Source: Caenorhabditis elegans
Lineage: Eukaryota; Nematoda; Chromadorea; Rhabditida; Rhabditidae
Length of the DNA: 64,000 nt
Direction: 5' to 3'
Assembly: GCF_000002985.6 (NCBI RefSeq)
Contig: NC_003279.8
Span: 2,046,001-2,110,000 of the forward strand
The notes under the pieces: model-generated
The model's input: only the letters and a program-made list of their open reading frames with translations
Told to the model about the DNA's origin: nothing
Databases searched by the model: none
Translations under genes and position numbers: made by a program
Shown: positions 51,347-63,229 of the stretch, piece by piece
How positions within the stretch are numbered: the stretch's first letter is position 1
Layout of the letters: each line of letters starts with the position of its first letter

Positions 51347-54300
51347 ATGCTACAGTTTACGGAGATCCTCGGAAGAGTTGATCATCAAGGATTCGCACAA
51401 TTGCTTGCTAATCCGATTTTCCAAACCAACCGTGTCGGCCAAGAGGTTTGTAAATAATGTTTAAAATGTTAAAAACACCGAAAAATTCCCTTTTTCCAGA
51501 ACTCGCAGCAATTCACAGTCCGAAATGGCGTCGAGCAGGAGCTTTGCGGTATTTTAGGCGGTTCAGAAGGCGACTGGACACGTCAGACGCACTCAGTTCA
51601 GAAGCAGATGATGTTTGGGGAGCGTGGCATCGAACTTCCGAGCCGCCAGCCGAAAAGTCACACCGCCGAGGATACTCTCACTGATGAAGGTGTCGTGGAC
51701 GTGCCTGAAGCTGTAATGGATGATATTGACGAGGAAGAAGTACTTAATCACGGCCTCCTTGAGTGTTCATAATTATTGGAGCGAGCTCGCGTGGCACCTC
51801 ACGAACTCCAGAATTTGCGGGAGTTCGTTCCGCGGGAACAGCAGTTTTTTGTTATTTTTGGCTTCTATAGGAAATATTTTTGATTTTTTGTTTTATAATA
51901 TTCTTGAGAAACATCATCCGAATTGAAAATGTGTAAAATTATGAAATTGGCCGAAAACTGGAAGTTTTACAGAAGAAAGCCACTATAGTTTTTGAAAAAA
52001 TGTATCAGGATCGCCAGTTTTGCGATTTATGCGTCGTAAAATATGTCATTTTGTAGAGAATTAAAAGTTTCATAAAAATTTTCGTTTGAAATTTTAATTC
52101 GTTAATTTCTAATAAAAAAATATTCAAAAAATCAACAATTTTACGTTAAAATCTTATTTCTTCAATTTTTAAGTTTTCAATAAAAACAATTTTAAATTTT
52201 CAAACAAAAATTCTTATGAAACTTTTAATTCTCTACAAAATGACATATTTTACGACACATAAATCGCAAAACTGGTCCTGATACATTTTTTTAAAAACTG
52301 TAGTGGCTTCCTTCTGTAAAACTTTCAGTTTTCGGCCAAATTTTATAATTTTACACATTTTCAATTCGGATGATGCTTCTCAAGAATATTATAAAACAAA
52401 AAATCAAAGATATTTCCTATAGAAGTCAAAAATAAAAAAAACTGCTGTTCCCGCGGAACGTGTTCCCGCGAATTCTGGAGTTCGTGAGGTGCCGCGCGAG
52501 CGCGCTCTAATAATTATGAACACTCCAGGTGGCCGTGATTAATTAATAATTTATCATGAAAACAACGTTTTAATCTTTAAATTTTCCAGCTCGACGAGGA
52601 CATTTCTCGTGTTAAAGTGGAGACGGATCGAGCATTCTTCAACCACATGCTTCTTTCGAGACCTGCCGCAGTTCCCATGAATCCAGCACAGGCTATGGAA
52701 CGAGATGTTCGTTAAAATCCCTTGCGCGGCACACCTCACGAACTCCAGAATTCGAGGGAATTCGTTTCGCGCGCACTTCTATAGATATTATTTTCTATTT
52801 TTTTGATTTATAATGTTGTTGAGAAGCATTTTTCCGAATTGAAAATGTTTAAAATTATGAAATTTGACCAAAAACTGACGGTTTTACAGAAGGCTTTCTT
52901 TAAAATGTATCAGAACCGTCAGTTTTTTGATTTCAAAGTCGTAAAATATTTAATTTTGTAGATAAAAGTCTGTTTCACAAAAATCCACGTTTGAAAATTT
53001 AAAATTGAAAATTGTTTTTATTAAAAACTGAAAAGTCTAGAAAAAATAAGATTTTAACGTAAAATTGTTGTTTTTTTGAGTATTTTTATATTAAATTAAA
53101 GGTGGAGCACCAAAAATTTAGACTTTGCTTTTTTGGACCCAAAATGTTCCAAAACTACCAAATTTCGTAATGAGACGTTCTGAAAATTTCTCAACAAAAA
53201 AAAGTTACGACCGCTCAAAGTTTTGGAAGAAATGGTCTATTTTCAGCTAAAATCTCAAATTTGTCAGCTTTTCAGTGCTGCATCGGTTGGTACTCAATTT
53301 TTATTTGACTAGCACTCTTTAATACATATTATGGTAGTTTATTACGCGTTTTTTCGTTGATTTGAGCCCATTTTGGGTTGATGGGTGCACAAAATTGTAT
53401 TATATTTGTGCACCCATCGACCGAAAATGGGCTTAAATCAACGAATAAACGCGTAATAAACTACCATAATATGTATTAAAGAGTGCTAATCAAATAAAAT
53501 TAAGTTCCAACCGCTGCAACACTGAAAAGCTGCTAATATTTGAGATTTTAGCTAAAAATCTACCATTTTTTCCAAAACTTTGAACGGACATAACTTTTTT
53601 GTTGAGAAATTTTCAGAACGCCTCACCACGAAATTCGGTAGTTTTGGAACATTTTAGGTCTAAAAAAGCAAAGTCTCAAATTTCGGTACTCCACCTTTAA
53701 TTTCTAATATAAAAATATTCAAAAAATCAACAATTTTACTTTAAAATCGTTTTTTTTTATAAAAGATTTTCAGTTTTTAATAAAAACAATTTTAAATTTT
53801 CAAACGTCGATTTTTGTAAAATACTCTTTTCTCTCTACAAAATGACATATTTTACGACTACGAAATCGAAAAACTGACGGTTCTGATAGATTTTGAAGTA
53901 AAACCTTCAGTTTTCGGTCAAATTTCATAATTTTACACATTTTCAATTCGTATGATGCTTCTCAACAATATTATAAATCAAAAAATTCAAAAAAGAATTT
54001 CTATAGAAGCCGGAAATAGCCAAAAACTGCTGTCCCCGCGCGAATCGAATTCCCGCGAATTCTGGAGTTCGTGAGGTGTCGTGCTCGAATAATTATGAAC
54101 ACTCCGGGAGACCATGGAAAACAGGGGGTTCTGGCCTTCCTCATAGAATTTTTCGCGCTCCATTGACAATCGCCTTGGGAAAGTCGTGTACTCCACACGG
54201 ACAAATACATTTAGTTTTACAACAAAAATCGAGCCGCGACGCGACACGCAACGCACCGTAAATCTACCCCCAGATATGACCTGGCCTAGTTCGGCAAAAA

Positions 54301-57300
54301 CTCTTCCATTTCAATTTATGAGCGGAACCAGAGTTCCGTGCTCGTTTATAATGATTTTTATGCCGAAACACGGAATTCTAGCTTCCCTCATATATTGAAA
54401 TGGAAGAGTTTTTGCCGAACTAGGTCAGGCCATATCTGGCGTAGATTTACGGTGCGTTGCGTGTCGCGTCGCGGCTCGTTGTAAAACGAAATGTATTTGT
54501 CCGTGTGGAGTACACGACTTTCCCAAGGCGATTGTTAATGGAGCGCGAAAAATTCTATGAGGAAGTCCAGAACCCTGTGGGAAAACTCGAAAAAAAAAAA
54601 CAAAAAAAAATTAAAAATTTCAGAATCTCCCATTTGGCGGCGGAAAATTCGTGAATAAGAACATCAGCGATCGTCGTGAGCTCATCTTCGGCGACAAGCT
54701 TCACAAATTTCTGAAAAATCAAGGAAAAAAGAGCCTAGTGGATCTGATGAAGGAGGCGATCGACGAAAGTGGAACCGACGGAGCTCTGGGCGATGTTTGG
54801 AACGATGTGACGTCTGTTTTGAACCGAAAAACGTCTGCATCACGAGATGATCTCACTACGACGGCGAATTTGGTGGAGGATGCGTGCAAATATCTTCAAG
54901 CCGTCTTCACCGAGCACATGCAGACTGTTGTTGAACGGAATTTGGAAGTGGCTGAGCGTGGAGGAATTCCTGGAACACGTGGATTGGTTAACGCCTTTTT
55001 GAAGGTGCTGAACTGGATTTTTTCAAAACGAGAAAATTGATTTTTTTTTAATTTGAAATTCCTTTGAAAGCACTGAAAAATCGATTTCTTCCGGCTGAAA
55101 ATCAGAAAATCAGAATTTTCTCAAATATATTCGTCACTGAAATTTGGAACTGATTTTAGAACAATTCGGGAAAATAGTACGGAAAATACAGCTTTCTGCA
55201 ATTTTTACCAGAGGAGAATGTTCATTTTGTTGATTTTTGGACAATTTTCATATAAGAATCAAAAACCTGAATTCGATTTCCGAAAGAAAAAAATCCGAGA
55301 AACTCGAATAATTTCCAAAAAAAGTTACTAAAGAATTGTTTTATTGCTTTATTGGAGTCAAAATTGTCTGAAAAAATGCGTTTTCCATTTAAAATTCTCT
55401 GAAAATCAGGATTTTTGCGCGGTTTTCTAAAAATTGTCACTGAAACGCCACTGGAACACGCTTTAGAACAATCTACGAGGAGAAAAAATCCGAAAAATTC
55501 AAAATCTCCAATTTTTTTTTAATTCAAAAAAATGGCTCATTTAAGCTGAAATCCCCAATTTCGCCAACTTTGCTAGTTGGATTATCATCTTTTATTGCAT
55601 ATTTCGATAGTTATCGCGCGTTGTTTTGTTGATTACTGTACATTCCGATAGGTAATCGTTTTTTTTTATCTTGAAGGTGATGTAGTCGAATTTTTTATTG
55701 CTTTATTGGAGTCAAAATTGTCTGAAAACACCAAATTTCATTATGAAACTTCTTGAAAACTTCTCAAAAAACAGTTATGAAGGCTCAAAAACTGGTCTAA
55801 AATTAGTTAATGTTTGAAATTTTACCGACTTAAAAAAATTCAATATCTTGCCGTTCATCGACTTTAAAATACCTCAATGAAGTTAAATAACTTGATTTTG
55901 GGTATTTTAAAGTCGATGAACGGCAAGATATTCAATTTTTTAAGTCGGTCAAATTTCAAATTTTAACTAATTTTTGGCCATTTTTGAGTCGTCATAACTG
56001 TTTTTTGGGAAGTTTTCAAGAAGTTTCACTTTGAAATTCGGCGTTTTCAGACAATTTTGAGTATAATAAAGCATTAAAAAACGCTTCTAATCGGAAAAAC
56101 CCCGTGTTTCAAAAAATTCCAAAAAAAAATTCAAATTTTCAGGTAGGAACCGAAGAATCATTCCAACCAGAAGACGACAGTATTGATGGAATGCCTACAT
56201 GGCAAGTGACATATCACTGTGTCCGTGCTGGGGACATGAAATCCGCTTCTGAAACTCTAAATCGCCTCAAATCATTCCCACAATGCGCCACACTTGTCGC
56301 CGCGTTGAATCATGTCGCAAAGCACGGAAAACTGGATTCTGAGCTGAAAAAGAAGCTGAAAGTCGAGTGGAGACACAATTTGGCTCATACAAAAGACAAG
56401 TATAAACGAGCACTCTACGCAGCACTACTCGGTGGTCTGGACTCGGCTGCTTTGGCTGATACACTGGAGAATTGGATTTGGTTTAAGCTTTATCCGTTGC
56501 ATGTTGATCCACAGCTTACTGATGTACTGTTCAAAGAGGTTCAGAAAGCGGTTTCTGTTGATTATGGTACGGAGAAGTGTGGCAAAGTGATGGAAAACCC
56601 GGTTTTTTATGGAAAAAGTGATGGAAAATCAAGGTTTTCATGGAAAAAATGATGGAAAATCAAGTTTTTCATGAAATTTTCCTACTGAAAAAGCTAAAAA
56701 ATTCCGGCAATTCCGACACTTGCCGCTTGACAAAATTTCCTAAAATTTCAGCAATTGCCGGTTTTGTGAATTTTTGAGATTCGGCAATTCCGGTAATTGC
56801 CGGTTTTCAAAATTTCTGGCAGTTCCGGCAATTGTTGGTTTTCAGAAAAAAATTATGGAAAATCTAGTTTTTCATGAAAAATTCCTACTAAAATTGCTCG
56901 AAAATTCCGGCAATTCCGGTTTTGTGAATTTTCGGCAATCGGCAATTTCGGCATTTCCCAGTTTTGGAAATTTTCGGCCATTCCAGCAGTTGCCGGTTTT
57001 CAAAATGTAATTTTTCGTGGAAAAAAGAAAGAAAATCTGAAAAATTTTTTTTTTCATCTAAAAAGCCCTGAAAAATAGTTTTAAATTGATTTTTCAGAGT
57101 GAAAAATCCCCATTTTTCCCCATTTTTCTTCAAAAAAACACTATTTTTTCCATAAAAACCCTTAAAATTCTTCAAAAAATTTCACTTTTTTTTTCAGGCG
57201 AGCAATATTTTATGTCAAATGGACCATCGGAATTTCAATATTTTTTCACTGCTCTCTGGCTTTCTGGACAATTTGAGCGAGCAATTTATGTAAGAATTGC

Positions 57301-59442
57301 TATTAAAGGTGGACTAACGGTTCGGACAATTTTGAGCGTATAGACCTAAAATGAGCTCAAATGAACGAATTTCGTAATGAAACTTCTCAAAAAATTTTTT
57401 TATGGCGGTTCAAAATTCTGAAAACTTACACTGATTTTGGCTAAAATCTCGAATTTTGCCTATTTTTTGGTGTCACATCGGTCCGAAGTTGACTTTTTCG
57501 GAATTATCATCCTTTATTGCATATATTGGTAGATTATTTCATTTAATTTCGTTGATTAAATAACATTTAAAGCCGATAGGTAACCAATTTCGATTATTTT
57601 TGGTTACCTATCGGCTTTAAATATACTTTAATCGACGAAATTAAATGAGATAAACTACCAATATATGCAATAAAGGATGATAATTCCGAAAAAGTCAACT
57701 TCGGACCGATGTGACACCAAAAAATAGGCAAAATTCGAGATTTTAGCTAGAATCAGTGTAATTTTTTCAAAATTTTGAACCGCCATAAAAAATTTTTGAA
57801 AAATTTTTGAGAAGTTTCATTACGAAATTCGTTCATTTGAGAACATTTTGGGTCTATACGCTCAAAATTGTCCGAACCGTTAGTCAACCTTTAAATCCCC
57901 CAATAATCAATTTAATTCATTTTTCCCACAATTTCAGCTTCTTCACGAGTGCGGACAACGTGTCGACAGTGTCCATGTGGCGGTTTTGGCGCACAAGTTG
58001 GGATATTTGAGAATGTCGAAAAAATCGACTGATGAAATGTGTAAGGATGGTGGAAAATACACAATTTCTGAGAGAATTTTGAGCGAAAATTTGGAGTTTT
58101 GCGAGTTAAAATGGACTGAAACGACCGATTTTTAGGAATTTTTGGCAAGCGGCAATTCCGGCAATTTTGGAAATTTCTGGTTTTCAAATTTTCCTGCAAC
58201 TGCCGGTTTTGGAAAGTTCCGGCAATTTCCGGATTTGTGAATTTCCAGCAATTTCGGCAATTGCCGGTTTTAATAATTTCCGGCGATTTCGGCAATTTCG
58301 ACAATTGCCGGTTTTCAAAGTTTCTTGCAACTGCCGGTTTTATGAATTTTCGGCAATTCTGGCATTTCCGACATTTGCCGGTTTTCAAAATTTCTGACAA
58401 TTCCGATATCTGCTGAAATTGCCGAACATGCCTTGGATGCCCAAAGTGTTTTTTTTTCAGAGAAATAAATTCCCTCCAAAAAAATTGCAATATTAAAGGT
58501 GGAGTACCGAAATCTGGAAAATATTTTTAATTGACTCCAAATTTTCCCTTGATTCCGAATATCGATGTGAAAAAATTCAAAAAAATTTCCCTGATTTTAT
58601 ATTCAAGCTGGAAATCGCTTGTACCAGCATCACTTTTTCAAATACGCGCCCAAACAAATTCGCATTGGAGCGCGCTTTGATTTTCTTCATTTAAATATTT
58701 TATTTATTTTTCGCCGAATTCAGTTTTTTTAAACCAGTTTTGTTCATTTTTATCGGTTTTTTCGAGAAAAATGAATAAAACTGGTTTTAAAAACTGAATT
58801 CGGCGAAAATTAAATAAAATATTTAAATGAAGAAAATCAAAGCGCGCTCCAATTATCGGTTTTTTCGAGAAAATTATCGGTTTTTTCGAGAAAAATGAAT
58901 AAAACTGGTTTTAAAAACTGAATTCGGCGAAAATTAAATAAAATATTTAAATGAAGAAAATCAAAGCGCGCTCCAATGCGAATTTGGAAAAAGTGATGCT
59001 GGTACAAGCGATTTCCAGCTTGAATATAAAATCAGGGAAATTTTTTTGAATTTTTTCACATCGATATTCGGAATCAGGGGGCAAAATTTAGAGTCAATTG
59101 AAAATATTTCCCAGATTTCGGTACTCCACCTTTAATATTTTTAATATTTTGTAAAATTTGAGCTCCAATTTTGTTGTTTTCAGTGGTAGTTGATCAAAAC
59201 GACTCGACAAAATGTCATCTGAATCTGGCTCGGCTCATCGTTGCCTACACGAAAAGCTTCGAACTCGTCGATGTGCCCCGTTCACTGGATTATTGGTTTT
59301 TGTTGAAGGGAATTACGACGCCAACCGGGTCAGATGTATTCGAAATGGCTGTTAGTAGATCAGTCTATTTAACTGGTCAAACCGATGAAATTCTTGGAAA
59401 ATTGACGCCAGATGGTCGAAGAGAAAAGGGATTAATTGATGA
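51347..59442 (+). CDS. npp-13: Nucleoporin NPP-13 (NUP93), 3' end not in window
   Basis: Exons seen: 51347-51445, 51500-51739, 52590-52706, 54624-55004, 56143-56566, 57198-57289, 57938-58040 and 59184-59442; phases agree, about 570 residues. Similarity to NUP93 runs through the alpha-helical region, for example G-G-I-P-G-T-R-G-L-V, D-K-Y-K-R-A-L-Y and F-E-M-A-V-S-R-S-V-Y. NUP93 is about 820 residues, so roughly the last 200 are missing here. The last exon ends GA/GTAAGT; unspliced, it would stop at once. It is a scaffold nucleoporin of the inner ring. An ATTCAG acceptor just before the ATG suggests trans-splicing. Confidence 0.92.
51760..52545. repeat. Palindrome (family I) in npp-13 intron 2
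   Basis: Arms 51760-52090 and 52150-52540 are inverted copies, ending in CACCTCACGAACTCCAGAAT. A second copy forms 52730-54105 in intron 3. Confidence 0.92.
52730..54105. repeat. Family I palindrome with a nested family B palindrome
   Basis: Outer arms 52730-53098 and 53697-54105. Inside, element 53099-53696 (family B, GGTGGAG ends) is flanked by TTAA at 53095-53098 and 53697-53700. The outer sequence reads continuously across it. This is a clear nested insertion with TTAA duplication. Confidence 0.92.
54110..54580. repeat. Inverted pair of family F repeats, npp-13 intron 3
   Basis: Copies at 54110-54330 and 54360-54580 in opposite orientation with a short spacer. The second ends about 45 bases before exon 4. 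Confidence 0.88.
55665..56100. repeat. Palindrome (family E) in npp-13 intron 4
   Basis: Arms with TCAAAATTGTCTGAAAACAC and its inverse around 55880. A related, larger copy is at 59488-60345. Confidence 0.85.
56700..57005. repeat. CCGGCAATT-type degenerate repeat (family K), npp-13 intron 5
   Basis: Many imperfect units of the form GGCAATTGCCGGTTTT. Other clusters: 58140-58430, 60535-60620, 60810-61290, 61935-62470 and 63230-64000 (continuing off the window), plus 42397-42550. Confidence 0.9.
57303..57894. repeat. TTAA palindrome (family A) in npp-13 intron 6
   Basis: Element 57307-57890 with TTAA on both sides. It begins 14 bases after the exon 6 donor and ends 43 bases before exon 7, so the intron is almost wholly this element. 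Confidence 0.92.
58493..59135. repeat. TTAA palindrome (family D) in npp-13 intron 7
   Basis: Element 58497-59131 between TTAA copies at 58493-58496 and 59132-59135. The right arm carries a small internal tandem duplication around 58850-58910. The same intron also holds a family K cluster (58140-58430). Confidence 0.92.
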
Positions 59443-61456
59443 GTAAGTTGCAGGGAATTTTAATTTTTTTTTGCAGGGCGAAAAAATCGGTTTTTCGGAG
59501 GTTTTTTCATTAAAGGTGGTGTAGTCGAAATACGGCCTAAAACGGCCAATTTTTTGTTTGAAAAACCTTCAAAAATTATCTGAAATCGAAATTTTAACGC
59601 GCAACAACTAATTTTCAATAAAGAATTTTTTCTGAAAATTCTTCATTTTTCGGGGAATTTTTTTTTGTATATTTAAATGCGGTGTAGTCGATTTTTTTAT
59701 TGCTTTATTAAACTCAAAATTGTCTGAAAACAACGAATTTCATAATAAAACTTCTTGAAAACTTCACAAAAAAAAGTTATGACGGCTTAAAAAATGGCCT
59801 AAAATTAGTTAAAATTTGAAATTTGACAGACTTGTCAAGCGGCTGGAAACTTTTTTCGAAATCACCATTAAATTATTAGTATACAATTTAATGCGTTTTC
59901 AACTAGGTTTAGGTATTTTAAAGTGGATAAACGGCGAGATTTTTTAAATTTTTTAACCAAATCTCGCCGTTTATCCACTTTAAAATACCTAAATCCAGTT
60001 GAAAACGCATTAAATTGTATACTAATAATTTAATGGTGATTTCAAAAAAGTTAGTTTCCAGCCGCTTGACAAGTCGGTCAAGTTTCAAATTTTAACTAAT
60101 TTCTGGCCATTTTTTGAGCCGCCATAACTTTTTTTTGAGAAGTATTCAAGAAGTTTCATTATGAAATTCGGTGTTTTCAGACAATTTTGAGTCTAATCAA
60201 ACAATACAAAAATTCGACTACACCACTTTTAATGAAAAAACCTCCGAAAAATGAAGAATTTTCAGAAAAAATTAGTTGTTGCGCGTTGAATTTAGATAAT
60301 TTTTGAAATTTTTCAAACAAAAAATTGGCCGTTTTAGGGCTCACTGAGCATTTTCTATTACATTTTACTCCAAAAAACCCCAGTTCAATTCCAAATTTAG
60401 TTATTCAAAAACTTGATTTTTTATGCCGGAATTGTATTTTTTTTTCTCTTTGAATTTGAACATATTATAGTGTTAAAAATAAATTTGGTAGTTTTTTTCT
60501 GAACAAATTCGGAAAAAAAAATGGGATAAAAACACCCAAATTGCCGATTTGCCGGAAATGTTCATTTTTGGCAAATTGCCGATTTGCCGTTTGCCGGTTA
60601 TCAGATTTGCCGGAAATGTTTAGAGGGATTTTTTCTAAGACGGAAACACTTAAAACTGTGTCTTTTTGAATTTTTGCTCGTTTTCCTTGGATATTTTCAT
60701 ATAATTTCACTATTTTTCAAAATGGATATAGGAACATTCATAGGATGCGTTTAATTTTGCCATTTGAAATTGAAATTATGAAATTTCTTAAAAAATAAAT
60801 GCGAAACCACAATTTGCCGGTTTGCCGATTTGCCGGATTTTTATTTTTCCGGCAGTTCAAATTTCCGGCAATTCCGGCAGTTGCCGGTTTTGGGAGTTTT
60901 CGGAAATCGGCAAAAAATTGCCAAAAAATTGCCGATTTCTGTAAAATTCATGTTAAGGCTGTTAAATCTACAAAAAGTATCAAAATGTATATTTCCGGCA
61001 GTTCTGATTTCCGGCAATTCCGGCAATTGCCGGTTTTGGGAATTTTCGGCAATTTCGGCAATTTTGCGAATTGCCAGTTTTCAAAATTTCCAGCAATTCC
61101 GGAAATTGCCGGTTTTAGGAATTTTCGGCAATCCCGACAATTGCTGGTTTTATGAATTTTCGGCAATTTCGGAAATTGCCGATTTCAGTAAAACTCATGT
61201 TCAGGCTCTTCAATCTACAAAAAAGCCTCTCAAAATTTATATTTCCGGCAATCTGCCAGTTTGCCGATTTGCCGATTCGCCGGAAAAAATCGTTTGCCTA
61301 CCCCTGATTTATATTTCCCGTTTTCAAATCTTCCGGCTGCTTACTACATTTTAGTGCAAACAAAAACCTCTTTCCTCATCTTAATATTTCTACATTTACA
61401 ATTTAAAATCCAAATTAATTTATTCAAAAACTACAAAAAAAGAAGAAATCGTTCGT
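59443..61456. other. Downstream of last visible npp-13 exon: repeats only
   Basis: 59488-60345 is a nested palindrome (family E with TTAA at 59510-59513 and 60229-60232, arms extending beyond). 60535-60620 and 60810-61290 are family K clusters. No NUP93-like exon could be found. Confidence 0.75.
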
Positions 61457-62629
61457 TCAAATAAATCCAAAACTAGTAGTCGTCGTAGTCGTCGTCGTCG
61501 TCGGTGGGCACTGAAATCTAACACGTTTCTGAGCACAAAAACACGTGCAACGCTTCAAAAACGAGATGCTAGAGTCTGAAGCCGATTGTGTTGAGTCGAA
61601 TTGAATGTCGGATGAGTGTGCAGAATCGACAAATGTCGTCGTCGTCGTCGCGTCTTCACTAAACTCGTAATGAACGGGACACTGCTGATGTTTTTGACGA
61701 AGAAGTGAACGTGTTGGGACGGCAGTTTTAATGTGTGGAGGTGTGAAATGAAAAGTCTCATTTCCTCCTTGTGGACGATTTTCGGCTTGAGACGGTTCTT
61801 CTTTGATTGTTGACTGAAACAATTAGAATTGGAAATTTGAAGTAGAATTGCACAAAAATATGCATTTTTAACCGAAAAAAACTCGAAAAAATTGAGTTTT
61901 CAGCGGTTTTTTGCACAATTTTTGGTTGAAACCAGGGGTAGAAAATTTCCGGCAAACCGGCAAATTGCCGAAACTCAACATTTAGAGCAAATCGACAAAC
62001 CGGCAAATTGCCGGAATTGAACGTTTCCGATAAACCGGCATATTGCCGGAATTGAAAATTTCCGACAAACCGGCATATTGCCAAAAATGGAAAATTTCCG
62101 GCATACCGGCAAATTGCCGGAATTGAAAATTTCCGACAAACCGGCAAATTGCCGGAATTGAAAATTTCCGACAAACCGGCATATTGCCAAAAATGGAAAA
62201 TTTCCGGCATACCGGCAAATTGCCGGAATTGAAAATTTCCTGCAAACCGGCAAATCGCCGGAATTGAAAATTTCCGAAAAACCGGCAATTTGCCAAAAAT
62301 GGGCAATTTCCGGCAAATTGCCGGAATTGAACACTTCCGACAAACCGGCAAATTGCCAAAAATGGAAAATTTCCGGCAAATTGCCGTAATTGAAATTTTC
62401 CGGCAAACCGGCAAAATACCGAAATTGAAAGTTTCCGACAAACCAGAAAATTCCGGCAATTGCCGGTTTTCAAAATCTGCCTGAAACTCAGTTTTTCTGG
62501 CTAAATTTCCCATAAAAACTCCCCAACCTTTGCCTTTTGTTTCGTGCAGAACGCAATTAGTGTTGCACCGATGATAAAATGCGTGAAAATGCATGAGAAC
62601 AGTGTATTCATTGAAATGAGCTCCGTCAT
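61457..62629 (-). CDS. Small single-pass membrane protein, two exons, unrecognised
   Basis: Exons 62629-62528 and 61813-61457 join in phase 0 and give 152 residues. The N-terminus has a hydrophobic segment (F-S-C-I-F-T-H-F-I-I-G-A-T-L-I-A-F-C). The rest is polar with a Thr-rich run near the end (eight or more consecutive Thr codons) and a Cys-rich patch (C-T-C-F-C). The splice sites are good (KAK/GTTGGG and TTGTTTCAG). The intron 61814-62527 is mostly family K repeat. If npp-13 continues rightward, this gene sits inside its intron on the opposite strand. Confidence 0.65.
61935..62470. repeat. Dense CCGGCAAATTGCCGGAATTG array (family K)
   Basis: About 20 imperfect units of about 28 bases. The reverse frames read as repeated F-R-Q-F-A-G-L-like peptides, which are repeat translation, not genes. 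Confidence 0.93.
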
Positions 62630-62712
62630 ATTTGAATCTGAAAAGTGTCTTTCAAAATTGTTCTTCGATTTTTGCTTTCCAATAGCCAAAATAATCTGAT
62701 CTCTCTGTTTGA

Positions 62713-62840
62713 ATTCCCTCTAAAATGAGAACTACACAAAACCAATCAGCAATTCGCTCCGCCCACTTCCAACCAATCAGGCGGCGTGGGCGGAGCTGGA
62801 AGGCGCTGATTGGTTTTGTAGTTCTCATTTTTAGAGGGAA
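62713..62840. repeat. Hairpin with CCAAT motifs upstream of the small membrane protein gene
   Basis: Arms 62713-62766 and 62788-62840 are inverted copies containing ACAAAACCAATCAGC and CTCCGCCCA. The short loop adds one more CCAATCAG. It may be a small MITE or a promoter element. Confidence 0.85.
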
Positions 62841-63229
62841 ATAGGCAGTTTAAAGCAAAATCATTTGAAATAAAGAAACTCACAATTGTCGATCATCGTT
62901 AAAGTTTGAAATGAATGGATTTCTATTTTTTGGGCTTTTGAATTTAAAATAAATTTAAAAAAAAACGAATTTTAATATTTACACGTGATAATTTTGGATT
63001 TTAAGATTTGTTCTTTTATAATTAAAATTAAAAAAAAAAAACAGCGTAAAAATCAGTTAAAAATTTAATTTAATTATTTGAATCGAAAATTACCAATTTT
63101 CGCTTCTCATTACAAACTTCGGGAGTTTTATGCAATTTTTAGTCTAAAAAATGACCTTTTAGTGAGACTTTTGAACCAAAATTCCAAAAATTCTAGAGAA
63201 AATGCTTCAAAAATATTGTGCTAATCAAG
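62841..63229. other. AT-rich stretch, nothing recognised
   Basis: No frame or repeat of note. Confidence 0.6.

Noticed and set aside
61758..62594. Long open frames (up to 278 codons) on the minus strand
   Set aside because: They are translations of the family K tandem repeat; the peptide is a monotonous repeat of F-R-Q-F-A-G-L-like units. Only the N-terminal exon at 62528-62629 is kept.
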